Shown: positions 46,388 through 53,965 of the stretch, in pieces | Position numbering within the stretch: position 1 is the stretch's first letter | Layout of the letters: every line of letters begins with the position of its first letter | Assembly (NCBI RefSeq): GCF_900452865.1 | Contig: NZ_UGOZ01000001.1 | Span: 2,830,001-2,894,000, forward strand | DNA: 64,000 nucleotides | Reading direction: 5' to 3' | Source of the DNA: Legionella taurinensis | GTDB taxonomy: Bacteria; Pseudomonadota; Gammaproteobacteria; Legionellales; Legionellaceae | Notes under the pieces: generated by a model | Told to the model about the DNA's origin: nothing | Seen by the model: the letters and a program-made list of their open reading frames with translations, nothing else | Database searches by the model: none | Made by a program: the position numbers and the translations under genes

Positions 46388-46807
46388 TCACCCTTTGTCC
46401 TGACAATCCGGACAAAGGCCGTAAATATTGAGTGCATGATCGGTCATCTTGAAATGCGCCTGTCTCGCAATGGCTTCCTGACGCTTTTCGATGATGTCAT
46501 CAATGAATTCTTCCACCCGCCCGCATTTGACGCAGACCAGATGATCATGGTGCTCGCCCTGACTTAATTCGAACACGGAATGACCGCCCTCAAAATTATG
46601 GCGGGAAACCAGCCCTGCGGTTTCAAACTGGGTTAGCACGCGATAAACCGTCGCCAGGCCGACATCTTCACCCATTTCTATCAAGGCTTTGTAAACATTT
46701 TCCGCACTCATGTGATGATCGCGGGATTGTTCCAGAATCTGTAAAACCTTGACTCGAGGCATGGTTATTTTTAATCCGGCATCTTTTAATTGCTGGCTTT
46801 CTTCCAT
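46388..46807 (-). CDS. fur: Ferric uptake regulator Fur
   Basis: A 139-residue Fur, the global iron-responsive repressor. The winged helix (MEESQQLKDAGLKITMPRVKVLQILEQ, LATVYRVLTQFETAGLVSR) is followed by the metal-binding dimerisation domain with HHDHLVCVKCGRVEEFIDD and the C-terminal YGLCPDCQ pair. I start at ATG 46807 because AGGAG lies just before it and because the Fur N-terminus begins with this sequence; the frame stays open for 19 more codons upstream. It is divergent from bamE, as in many gammaproteobacteria. Confidence 0.97.
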   Translation of the reverse strand: MEESQQLKDAGLKITMPRVKVLQILEQSRDHHMSAENVYKALIEMGEDVGLATVYRVLTQFETAGLVSRHNFEGGHSVFELSQGEHHDHLVCVKCGRVEEFIDDIIEKRQEAIARQAHFKMTDHALNIYGLCPDCQDKG

Positions 46808-46901
46808 TCGTACTCCTACCTGGCTGATTTGCATGGGTCGCAGGTGTCTTTCTATTAATGACATGCTATTATGGCGAAATTTTTCAACACAGGCAAAAAT
46901 T

Positions 46902-47216
46902 ATGCGCTTCCGTTTGTTTATTTTTACCGTCCTGATTTCCCTGCTGGTTTCCGGCTGTGCATCCTATGATTTTTCAAGGCGCATTGTGCAGCAGGGGAAT
47001 TTGTTACCGCAGGCTAAAATTTCGCGATTGGCGATAGGCATGAGCAAACAGGATGCGGCCACGCTCATGGGAACCAGCCTGTTAAGCCCCACCTTTAATA
47101 ACAACCGTTGGGATTATGCCTACACCTGGCGCAAAGGCAGCAACGCCCCGATTGTACGCAATGTCAGCCTTTATTTTGCCAACGGACGTCTGATTCGAAT
47201 TGAACATCACCCTTAA
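46902..47216 (+). CDS. bamE: Outer membrane assembly lipoprotein BamE
   Basis: A 104-residue lipoprotein with signal peptide and lipobox (LLVSGCAS, modified cysteine at residue 19). The mature domain has the SmpA/OmlA fold features IVQQGNLLPQAKISRLAIGMSKQDAATLMGTSLL and RWDYAYTWRKG, then RNVSLYFANGRLIRIE. BamE is a small component of the BAM complex that inserts beta-barrel proteins in the outer membrane. It faces fur across 94 bases and is convergent with rnfH, 4 bases apart. Confidence 0.95.
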   Translation: MRFRLFIFTVLISLLVSGCASYDFSRRIVQQGNLLPQAKISRLAIGMSKQDAATLMGTSLLSPTFNNNRWDYAYTWRKGSNAPIVRNVSLYFANGRLIRIEHHP

Positions 47217-47220
47217 CCGG

Positions 47221-47514
47221 CTAACCGCGCTGGCGGTTCCTGCCTCCGGCGCCTTTTGCCCGCTCTCGTCGTTTCTGTTTGGGGTCAATCGTTAAAGGAC
47301 GATACACCTCAATACGGTCCCCCTCCCTTAAACGCGTCGCCGCCGTCACCGGCTTTGAAAAAATACCCAGCGGCAATTGCTGCGTTTCGGGATAGTGCTC
47401 ATGCAGTTGAGACTGCGACACCGCATCGCCTACACTGGCCCCAGCGGGAAGGGTCAGTTTTTTATGAAAAAAACCCCCTGCCTCATCCATGTAAATGATT
47501 TCGACATTAACCAT
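47221..47514 (-). CDS. rnfH: RnfH family ubiquitin-like protein
   Basis: About 97 residues with the beta-grasp pattern of the RnfH/UPF0125 family: VNVEIIYMDEAGGFFHKKLTLPAGASVGDAV, LPLGIFSKPV, LREGDRIEVYRPLTIDPKQKRRERA. I start at ATG 47514, which lies within the last codons of ratA (8-base overlap); the frame is open ten codons further upstream but would run deep into ratA. The basic C-terminus is typical. Its exact function is unclear; the gene usually sits with ratA. Confidence 0.9.
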   Translation of the reverse strand: MVNVEIIYMDEAGGFFHKKLTLPAGASVGDAVSQSQLHEHYPETQQLPLGIFSKPVTAATRLREGDRIEVYRPLTIDPKQKRRERAKGAGGRNRQRG

Positions 47515-47935
47515 ACAAGGACGCGGCCCGGTCACAAAAGGCATCCACCATTTTCTCTGTCACCTGCTCAAACACAGGGCCTAAGAACATGGAAAACATT
47601 CGCCCCGCGAATTCAAACTCGAGGTCAAAGGAGATTCTGCAGCCTTCCGGTGTTTCATCGAAACGCCAGAACCCCTCCAGGTGACTGAACGGACCATCCA
47701 CCAAACGGATTTCAATCATTTTATTTTTCTGCAGCCGATTGCGGGTGGTAAAGGATTTGCTCATGCCGGCGGCTGAGATGACCAAAGTCGCCTGCACTTC
47801 GTCTTCATCACGATGATGCACCTGGCTTTGAGCGCAATAAGGTAAAAATTCGGCATAATGTTCCACGTCATTGACCAGCGTGAACATTTGCTCGCAACTG
47901 TAGGGGATTACTCGTGATTTTTTTACAATGGTCAT
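47507..47935 (-). CDS. ratA: RatA/Coq10-type START-domain protein
   Basis: A 142-residue protein with the START-like fold of the RatA/COQ10 family: SRVIPYSCEQMFTLVNDVEHYAEFLPYC at the N-terminus and SFDLEFEFAGRMFSMFLGPVFEQVTEKMVDAFCDRA at the C-terminus. Relatives bind ubiquinone in the membrane, and the E. coli homologue has been reported to affect ribosome subunit association. It overlaps rnfH by 8 bases and starts one base after the end of the esterase gene, so the three genes are probably one operon. The smpB gene that often neighbours ratA is not here. Confidence 0.92.
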   Translation of the reverse strand: MTIVKKSRVIPYSCEQMFTLVNDVEHYAEFLPYCAQSQVHHRDEDEVQATLVISAAGMSKSFTTRNRLQKNKMIEIRLVDGPFSHLEGFWRFDETPEGCRISFDLEFEFAGRMFSMFLGPVFEQVTEKMVDAFCDRAASLYG

Positions 47936-47936
47936 T

Positions 47937-48611
47937 TCAAACGCCCCTTACATGCTGAATAAGCCACTGCGACAAATCCACTATTTCATTGGCACAAACA
48001 CTATGCTCCATGGGGTATTCATGAGCGGAAATCGCAGTAAATCCCTTTCGATCGAGCCATTTGAGGGTTTCTTTCGTCCAAACCGGCCAGACAATCGGAT
48101 CATAGGTCCCAAAAGCGAGAAAAAGCGGCGTTGTGGCGGGTAATTGCGGTTCACATTCATTAACCAGAGGCAGGTAAGCCGACAGTGAAATAACGCCGCC
48201 AAGCGGCTTGGTCATGCCTAAGGCCGTATGCAGCGCCATGGCCCCGCCCTGTGAGAATCCGGCCAGGTAAATCTGTTCGCTGGTAAAGCCTGCCGCCAGT
48301 TGCTGCTCAACCGCTGCGCTAATCATTTTCTCCGATGTTAAAATGCCTTCCTTGTCTTCACGCGCGGCGAAATCCATGGCCAGGATATCATACCAGGCGC
48401 GCATGGCCATGCCGCCATTGATGGTAATCGGCCGTACCGGCGCGTCCAGAAAAACATGCCGCAGCATCAACTCATTAACCTGCAATTGCTCAGCCAGCCC
48501 GACCATGTCGTTTGCATCCGCACCGAGGCCATGCATCCAGATGACGCAGGCCTGTGCCGGGTGTTTCGGATCGATATGAAACACTGTTACCCCTAATTCA
48601 GCAAAAGGCAA
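47937..48611 (-). CDS. Carboxylesterase/phospholipase-type alpha/beta hydrolase
   Basis: A 224-residue serine hydrolase of the acyl-protein thioesterase/carboxylesterase family. The nucleophile S120 lies in LAGFSQGGAMALHTALG, the aspartate is in AFGTYDPIVWP and the histidine in YPMEHSV. The oxyanion region is IWMHGLGADANDMVG. No signal peptide is present. The start is uncertain: the frame begins with TTG at 48611, preceded by GGTGA, and a GTG lies nine codons later. It is directly upstream of ratA on the same strand. Confidence 0.88.
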   Translation of the reverse strand: MPFAELGVTVFHIDPKHPAQACVIWMHGLGADANDMVGLAEQLQVNELMLRHVFLDAPVRPITINGGMAMRAWYDILAMDFAAREDKEGILTSEKMISAAVEQQLAAGFTSEQIYLAGFSQGGAMALHTALGMTKPLGGVISLSAYLPLVNECEPQLPATTPLFLAFGTYDPIVWPVWTKETLKWLDRKGFTAISAHEYPMEHSVCANEIVDLSQWLIQHVRGV

Positions 48612-48722
48612 ATTATCACCAAAGTACTGGTGTATAGCAAGGTTGCGGCCCCTGTTACCCTGTAAATTTTAGACCGATGCAGCAAAAGAACGTTATTTCA
48701 GCGTTATCCCGTGAATTACTGT

Positions 48723-48751
48723 TTGTTCATCGATGAAATATAGAGTACAAT
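48723..48751 (+). promoter_or_regulatory. Candidate promoter of the nuclease-like gene
   Basis: TTGTTC at 48723-48728 and TACAAT at 48746-48751 with a 17-base spacer, 46 bases before the ATG at 48798. The -35 is weak, so this is only a suggestion. Confidence 0.4.
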
Positions 48752-48797
48752 ACTGATCAATTAATGAACACACTTTTAATTTTTAGAGCGACGTCTG

Positions 48798-49988
48798 ATG
48801 CCTTTAAAACCCGAACAGCTTAAAAAATACCAAGCGGACATTAAAAAAATAGTCCCCGGCGTGGTTAACCTTCATTTAAGCGAATCGCAATGGCAGGATC
48901 TAAGCGATCGCCTCCCCACAGGCAAATCGCAACTGCAGACGATGCAGCCCAAAAAACTGACATTCACACGCATTGTTCTTGCGTTATCCAAAGTCACAGG
49001 ACAGCACCCTAATCACATTATTCAGCAAATCAGCAATAAACAACCGTCGCGCGCCTGTAAAAAAGAGCCCTCCCCGCAGACCGTTTCCATGCCAGCGAAA
49101 AGAAAGATAGACCAGGTTCTTAATCCGGACGACAACTCGTTTGTATCCGAGAAGAAAAAACTGACCACCCCTTTAAAAAAGACAGGAGTGACCGGTAAGG
49201 ACTCCCTCACCCAGGTAACGCCAAAGCACGGCTATAGCCGTGAAGCCCTCACACCCGGCGGAACCCGTGTACGGCTTTTTTTCAGTAATTCCCAGGGCAG
49301 CCTTTATAAAAAGGTGACACCCGTCGGCAACCGCACTAATCAGGGAAAAGTGGACCTGTCCAAAGCCAGAAAACGTCTGTTTGACGAGAAATTACCGACC
49401 ACCCTTTATAAAGAACGTCCCAAAGCCCAGCGTTTTGTGGCCACACTCGATAAAATGCTCCCCGAGGGCCAGAACCGCCTGTGCAGTCAAAAGCAATTAA
49501 CGCAGGCAACCTGCAAGGATATTTTCATTGCCCATGGTCATGACGAAGCCAGCACAACCCATGGCAATCAATACCATTGGTCGCACCTTGTCGCCCATTT
49601 CTTAGGCGGCGACCACAGCGTCGACAACTTAATTCCCGCCACCCGTCAATGCAATCTCAGCATTCTGCAAATTGTCGAGCGGGAAATTGCGGACCGATTA
49701 AAATCAGGCATTCCTTCCATTACCATTACGGTCACACCCCATTATGACCAGGAGGATTCCTTAATCCCCTCGGAAATCATTTATCGCCTGGAGTGGCTTA
49801 AAAAAGACTGTGACAATGAATTTCATCAGGAGGAAATACGGTTTAATCCAGCGTCTTACGGATTCCCTACCCGATCCATGCGGGCTTCCATTGATCATCT
49901 TCGCAAAGCGGCAGAAGCAGAACAACCCAGTGAAAGCATGGAATCTGAGACGAACCAGCATGGCGCTTTGTTAAAGGTTTCTTTATAA
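48798..49988 (+). CDS. Candidate nuclease with long polar N-terminus
   Basis: A 396-residue protein. The first 230 residues are basic and largely polar, with basic clusters PAKRK (99-103) and KARKR (189-193). Residues 245-350 resemble a bacterial nuclease domain: YHWSHLVAHFLGGDHSVDNLIPATRQCN has the S/G-H-L, GG and spaced Asn pattern of HNH/endonuclease-NS type toxin domains, followed by strands ITITVTPHYDQED and SEIIYRLEWLK. The tail is rich in Glu and Ser. There is no signal peptide and no immunity gene next to it. A Dot/Icm-secreted nuclease acting in the host nucleus is an attractive but untested idea. Confidence 0.7.
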   Translation: MPLKPEQLKKYQADIKKIVPGVVNLHLSESQWQDLSDRLPTGKSQLQTMQPKKLTFTRIVLALSKVTGQHPNHIIQQISNKQPSRACKKEPSPQTVSMPAKRKIDQVLNPDDNSFVSEKKKLTTPLKKTGVTGKDSLTQVTPKHGYSREALTPGGTRVRLFFSNSQGSLYKKVTPVGNRTNQGKVDLSKARKRLFDEKLPTTLYKERPKAQRFVATLDKMLPEGQNRLCSQKQLTQATCKDIFIAHGHDEASTTHGNQYHWSHLVAHFLGGDHSVDNLIPATRQCNLSILQIVEREIADRLKSGIPSITITVTPHYDQEDSLIPSEIIYRLEWLKKDCDNEFHQEEIRFNPASYGFPTRSMRASIDHLRKAAEAEQPSESMESETNQHGALLKVSL

Positions 49989-50018
49989 TCAAAGGCATTG
50001 GCTCCCTTTGAGATACTC

Positions 50019-50141
50019 ATGAAACTGTTCCACCATGGCGTATTGCTGGCAATAATGACCCTGCTTCTGGCCGCTTGCGGGCAGAAGGGCCCGCTGTACC
50101 TGCCTGACAACAACCCGCCACACTCATCGAAAATTCGTTAG
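50019..50141 (+). CDS. lptM: LptM-type small lipoprotein
   Basis: A 40-residue lipoprotein just upstream of dapF, a position and sequence typical of LptM (YifL). The signal peptide ends in the lipobox LLAAC, followed by the family signature GQKGPLYLP. LptM assists disulphide-dependent assembly of the LPS translocon LptD. It starts with ATG at 50019 and ends with TAG at 50139-50141, 13 bases before dapF. A TATAAT overlaps the stop codon of the preceding gene at 49984-49989 and may be its -10 element. Confidence 0.9.
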   Translation: MKLFHHGVLLAIMTLLLAACGQKGPLYLPDNNPPHSSKIR

Positions 50142-50154
50142 CAGCGAGTCCATT

Positions 50155-50991
50155 ATGGCCATTAAGTTCACAAAAATGCACGGTCTTGGCAATGATTTCA
50201 TGGTCATTGACGCCATTCATCAGACACCGGATTTACGCCCCCAAACAATCGCCCGCCTGGCCGCGCGTCATACCGGCATCGGCTTTGATCAATGCCTTAT
50301 TGTTGAAAAAAGCACGAGCCCGGATACTGATTTTTTTTATCGCATTTTTAACGCTGACGGCCATGAGGTCGGGCAATGCGGGAATGGCGCCCGCTGTCTG
50401 GCGCGTTTTCTTCATCATTATGGTTTAACCGACAAGAAACGCATCACAGTGGCCACGCCCACAACCCGCATGGCACTTCTCCTCAATGACGATAAGACCG
50501 TCACGGTCGACATGGGTAAGCCCCGGCTTAATCCAGCAGAAATCCCGATGTTTGCCGTGGAAAAATCACCGCATTACCCGATCCCGCTGCTGGATGGGAC
50601 TCACCTGCCGGTGCACGCCGTCAACGTCGGCAATCCCCACGCGGTTCTGGTGGTGGATGAGGTAGCCAACAGCCCGGTCGCTACCCTGGGGAAGGAAATT
50701 TGTGAGCATCGTTTATTCCCTGAACAGGTGAATGTCGGTTTTATGGAAATTGTTAATCCCGGACAAATCCGGCTGCGGGTCTATGAACGCGGGTGTGGAG
50801 AAACCAGTGCCTGCGGCAGCGGCGCAGTCGCGGCTGTTGCCGCAGGACGTCTTTTCCATCGGCTTGAACCCACGGTGAAAGTGAGCCTGCAAGGCGGTGA
50901 GTTAACCGTGGATTGGCCTGATATGAATAGCCCCATACAGCTGACTGGCCCGGCCGTTTTCGTGTATGAAGGAGTTTTGTTATGCGCATAG
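50155..50991 (+). CDS. dapF: Diaminopimelate epimerase
   Basis: A 278-residue DapF, which converts LL- to meso-diaminopimelate for lysine and peptidoglycan synthesis. Both catalytic cysteines are visible, in FNADGHEVGQCGNGARC and ERGCGETSACGSGAVA. The N-terminal FTKMHGLGNDFMVID is a family signature. It follows lptM directly, and its end overlaps trkA by 10 bases, so lptM-dapF-trkA-trkH may be one transcript. Confidence 0.98.
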   Translation: MAIKFTKMHGLGNDFMVIDAIHQTPDLRPQTIARLAARHTGIGFDQCLIVEKSTSPDTDFFYRIFNADGHEVGQCGNGARCLARFLHHYGLTDKKRITVATPTTRMALLLNDDKTVTVDMGKPRLNPAEIPMFAVEKSPHYPIPLLDGTHLPVHAVNVGNPHAVLVVDEVANSPVATLGKEICEHRLFPEQVNVGFMEIVNPGQIRLRVYERGCGETSACGSGAVAAVAAGRLFHRLEPTVKVSLQGGELTVDWPDMNSPIQLTGPAVFVYEGVLLCA

Positions 50992-52358
50992 TGATTCTTG
51001 GCGCCGGTCAGGTTGGCGGTACGCTGGCACGTAATTTAACGCGCGAAAACAATGACATTACCGTGGTGGACCTGGACGAGGAACGTCTGCGGGAATTGCA
51101 TCACCGCCTGGATATTCAGACGGTGCAGGGTTCCGCCGCACACCCCAATATTCTGATTGCTGCCGGCATTGAGCAGGCGGATATGCTGATTGCGGTGACC
51201 AACAGCGATGAAATCAACATGATGGGTTGCCAGATTGCCTACAGCCTGTTTCGCACGCCCACAAAAATTGCCCGCATCCGCTCGCAATACTATTTTGATT
51301 ACCCCCAGCTGTTCTGCAACGACCATGTGCCGGTGGATGTGTGCATCAGCCCCGAAAAACTGGTCACAGAACACATTGAGAACCTCATTGATTACCCTGG
51401 CGCCACCCAGGTGCTTGATTTTGCAGACGGCCGCCTGTTATTGATTACCATCAAGCCCAAACCCGGCGGGGTGATGGTCGGCAAAACCATACAGCAGCTT
51501 TATCGACATCTGGAACTTATCGATGTCCGGGTGGTGGCGATTTTCCGCGACAAGGAAACCTTGATGCCGGAGGAAAATTGCGAGATCAAAAGTGATGATG
51601 ACGTCTTGTTCATCGCGCCCCCGCAGGCCATTCAACAGGTTTTGATTGCCCTGGGCCGTTATACCCATCCGAACCGCCGCATTATTATTGCCGGTGGCGG
51701 CCATATCGGTACGAAACTCGCACAAACGCTTGAAGACCGCTACCGCATCAAAGTCATTGACCATAACATGACACGCGCCATGGATCTTGCCGGACAACTG
51801 AACAAGGGCACCGTTTTGCAGGGGGATATCGCCGACCGCGATCTGCTGCTGAATGAAAACATTGAATTTACTGATGTGTTTTGTGCCGTAACCAATGACG
51901 ATGAAGCCAACATCATGTCCTGTCTTCAAGCTAAACGATTGGGGGCTCGCCATACCATGGCTCTGGTTAATCGCAACGCGTATGTCGAGTTGATCGAAGA
52001 CAGCAGCATCGATCATGCCATTTCCCCGCAATTAATTACCATTGGCAGCATTCTGACTAAATTGCGGCGGGGAAATATGATCAAGGTTCACCGCCTGAAC
52101 AATGGCGAACAGGAAGCCATTGAATTGGTTATCCATGGCGACCAGCAGACCTCGAAAGTCATTGGCCGGAAACTCAACGAAATCGATCTGCCGCAGGGTT
52201 GCTCTGTGATGGCGGTGATTCGGGAAGATAAAATCCTGATGAGTGATCCCCAGTTGACGCTTGAGGCCGGCGATCACCTGGTGATTTTATTATTAAAAAA
52301 ACGTTACCTTCGCCAGGTCGAATCGCTGTTTCAAGTCAGCTTAACCTTTATGAGTTAA
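50982..52358 (+). CDS. trkA: Trk potassium uptake regulatory subunit TrkA
   Basis: A 458-residue peripheral membrane protein that binds nucleotides and gates the Trk K+ channel. It is a tandem of two RCK units, with NAD-binding motifs MRIVILGAGQVGGTLARNL at residue 1 and RRIIIAGGGHIGTKLAQTL near residue 233, each followed by a TrkA-C domain. This is the normal E. coli-like length. It overlaps dapF by 10 bases and is followed after 18 bases by trkH, the channel subunit. Confidence 0.97.
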   Translation: MRIVILGAGQVGGTLARNLTRENNDITVVDLDEERLRELHHRLDIQTVQGSAAHPNILIAAGIEQADMLIAVTNSDEINMMGCQIAYSLFRTPTKIARIRSQYYFDYPQLFCNDHVPVDVCISPEKLVTEHIENLIDYPGATQVLDFADGRLLLITIKPKPGGVMVGKTIQQLYRHLELIDVRVVAIFRDKETLMPEENCEIKSDDDVLFIAPPQAIQQVLIALGRYTHPNRRIIIAGGGHIGTKLAQTLEDRYRIKVIDHNMTRAMDLAGQLNKGTVLQGDIADRDLLLNENIEFTDVFCAVTNDDEANIMSCLQAKRLGARHTMALVNRNAYVELIEDSSIDHAISPQLITIGSILTKLRRGNMIKVHRLNNGEQEAIELVIHGDQQTSKVIGRKLNEIDLPQGCSVMAVIREDKILMSDPQLTLEAGDHLVILLLKKRYLRQVESLFQVSLTFMS

Positions 52359-52376
52359 ACGGGATTAGATCTCACC

Positions 52377-53831
52377 ATGCAAATTAAAACCATACTGCGC
52401 CTGATCGGTTTATTGTTAATGATGTTCAGCTTCAGCATGGTGACACCCCTGCTGATTAACGTCATCTTTCATGAAGATTTCTGGAAGCCCTTTGTGACCG
52501 CCTTTGCCTGTACTTTTTTTACCGGGGCTTTACTCTCTTTTTTATTTAATGGGCAGCAGACCGAGCTTAAAATACGCGACGGCTTCCTGATTGTCGCCCT
52601 GTTCTGGGTCGTGCTTTGTTCATTTGCCTCCCTGCCCTTTATTTTTGCCATCAGCCATCACGATCACAGCATCACCGATGCGATTTTTGAATCGGTTTCA
52701 GGATTTACCACCACAGGCGCCAGCATCATTCCCCAGTTGGAAACGCTACCGCATGCCCTTTTGTTTTACCGTCAACAATTGCAGTTTTTGGGGGGCATGG
52801 GTATTGTGGTTCTGGCTGTGGCCATTCTTCCCATGCTGGGCGTCGGAGGCATGCAGCTGTACCGTGCCGAAACACCAGGCCCGATGAAGGACAGCAAATT
52901 AACACCGCGCATTGCCCAGACTGCCAAAGCATTGTGGTCTATTTATGTTTTGTTGACACTCTTGTGCATGCTCTGCTACTGGCTCGCTGGCATGGATTGG
53001 TTTGATGCCCTGGGAGAAAGTTTTGCCACCGTGTCCACCGGCGGCTTCTCCATGCATGACACCAGTTTTGCTTATTATGAAAGTGATTTGATTGAACTCA
53101 TCGCCTGCCTGTTTATGTTGCTCGGCGGCTCCAGTTTCGCCCTGCATTTTATGATCCTTAAAAAACGAAGCTTCAGGCATTACTGGGAAGACGAAGAGTT
53201 TCGCAGCTACATCGCGTTTTTAATCATTGTCATTGGTTTTGTGACCTGGAGCCTGGTGATCAACGGCTTCTTTGATGAAAAGCACCATGCCCTCATCAAA
53301 AGCACCTTTAATATTATCTCCATGGCCACCACCACGGGCTTTATTTCTGCCCCATTCAGCACCTGGCCTACCTACGTGCCTGTCTTAATCATGCTGGCTG
53401 CCCTGATTGGCGGTTGTGCCGCATCCACCAGCGGCGGCATTAAAGTGATTCGTGCGCTGCTTATTTATAAACAAAGCCGGCGCGAGATGTACCATCTGCT
53501 CCATCCCAACGCCATCATCCCCATTAAATTCGGTAAACAGATTTTGCCGGAATCCATTCTGCAATCGATGTGGGGTTTTATTTCTGTCTTTTTAGGCTTG
53601 TTTATTTTCCTGATGCTGCTGTTTATGGCCCTGGGGAATGACTTCATAACATCGTTTTCCTCCATAATTGCCAGCATGGCGAATGCCGGCGCCGGCTTAG
53701 GCACGGTCAGCCAAAATTTTGCAGGCTTAACCCGCGCCAGCAAATGGGTTCTGATTTTTGCCATGATTGCGGGCCGACTTGAAATCTTTTCCCTGCTTAT
53801 TATTTTTTCCCGCCAATTCTGGCAAAAATAA
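52377..53831 (+). CDS. trkH: Trk potassium transporter membrane subunit TrkH
   Basis: A 484-residue polytopic K+ channel subunit of the TrkH/TrkG family. It has the four-fold pore-loop pattern with selectivity-filter-like segments FESVSGFTTTGASII, FATVSTGGFSMHDTSF, IISMATTTGFISAPF and IIASMANAGAGLGTVSQNF. It works with TrkA encoded just upstream. A 134-base gap separates it from the giant gene that follows. Confidence 0.96.
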   Translation: MQIKTILRLIGLLLMMFSFSMVTPLLINVIFHEDFWKPFVTAFACTFFTGALLSFLFNGQQTELKIRDGFLIVALFWVVLCSFASLPFIFAISHHDHSITDAIFESVSGFTTTGASIIPQLETLPHALLFYRQQLQFLGGMGIVVLAVAILPMLGVGGMQLYRAETPGPMKDSKLTPRIAQTAKALWSIYVLLTLLCMLCYWLAGMDWFDALGESFATVSTGGFSMHDTSFAYYESDLIELIACLFMLLGGSSFALHFMILKKRSFRHYWEDEEFRSYIAFLIIVIGFVTWSLVINGFFDEKHHALIKSTFNIISMATTTGFISAPFSTWPTYVPVLIMLAALIGGCAASTSGGIKVIRALLIYKQSRREMYHLLHPNAIIPIKFGKQILPESILQSMWGFISVFLGLFIFLMLLFMALGNDFITSFSSIIASMANAGAGLGTVSQNFAGLTRASKWVLIFAMIAGRLEIFSLLIIFSRQFWQK

Positions 53832-53965
53832 CCGCGTGATTTTATTCATTAACATGACAGATTGATTTTTTTTTTGAAGGCGTTATGCTGATGCTACTTG
53901 TCAAGGATTGAGTCCGGGACGCTCTTTCATCGTTTCCGCAGCTCAAGGCACAGGAGGCCACGTCC

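Noticed and set aside
46749-46901. Upstream extension of bamE through the fur start region
   Set aside because: The signal peptide and lipobox require the start at 46902.
49365-49385. RKRLF sequence in the nuclease-like protein as a cyclin-binding motif
   Set aside because: Such short motifs occur by chance and there is no supporting context.
51438-52031. 197-codon open frame on the minus strand opposite trkA
   Set aside because: Antisense to a conserved gene, without family motifs or start signals.
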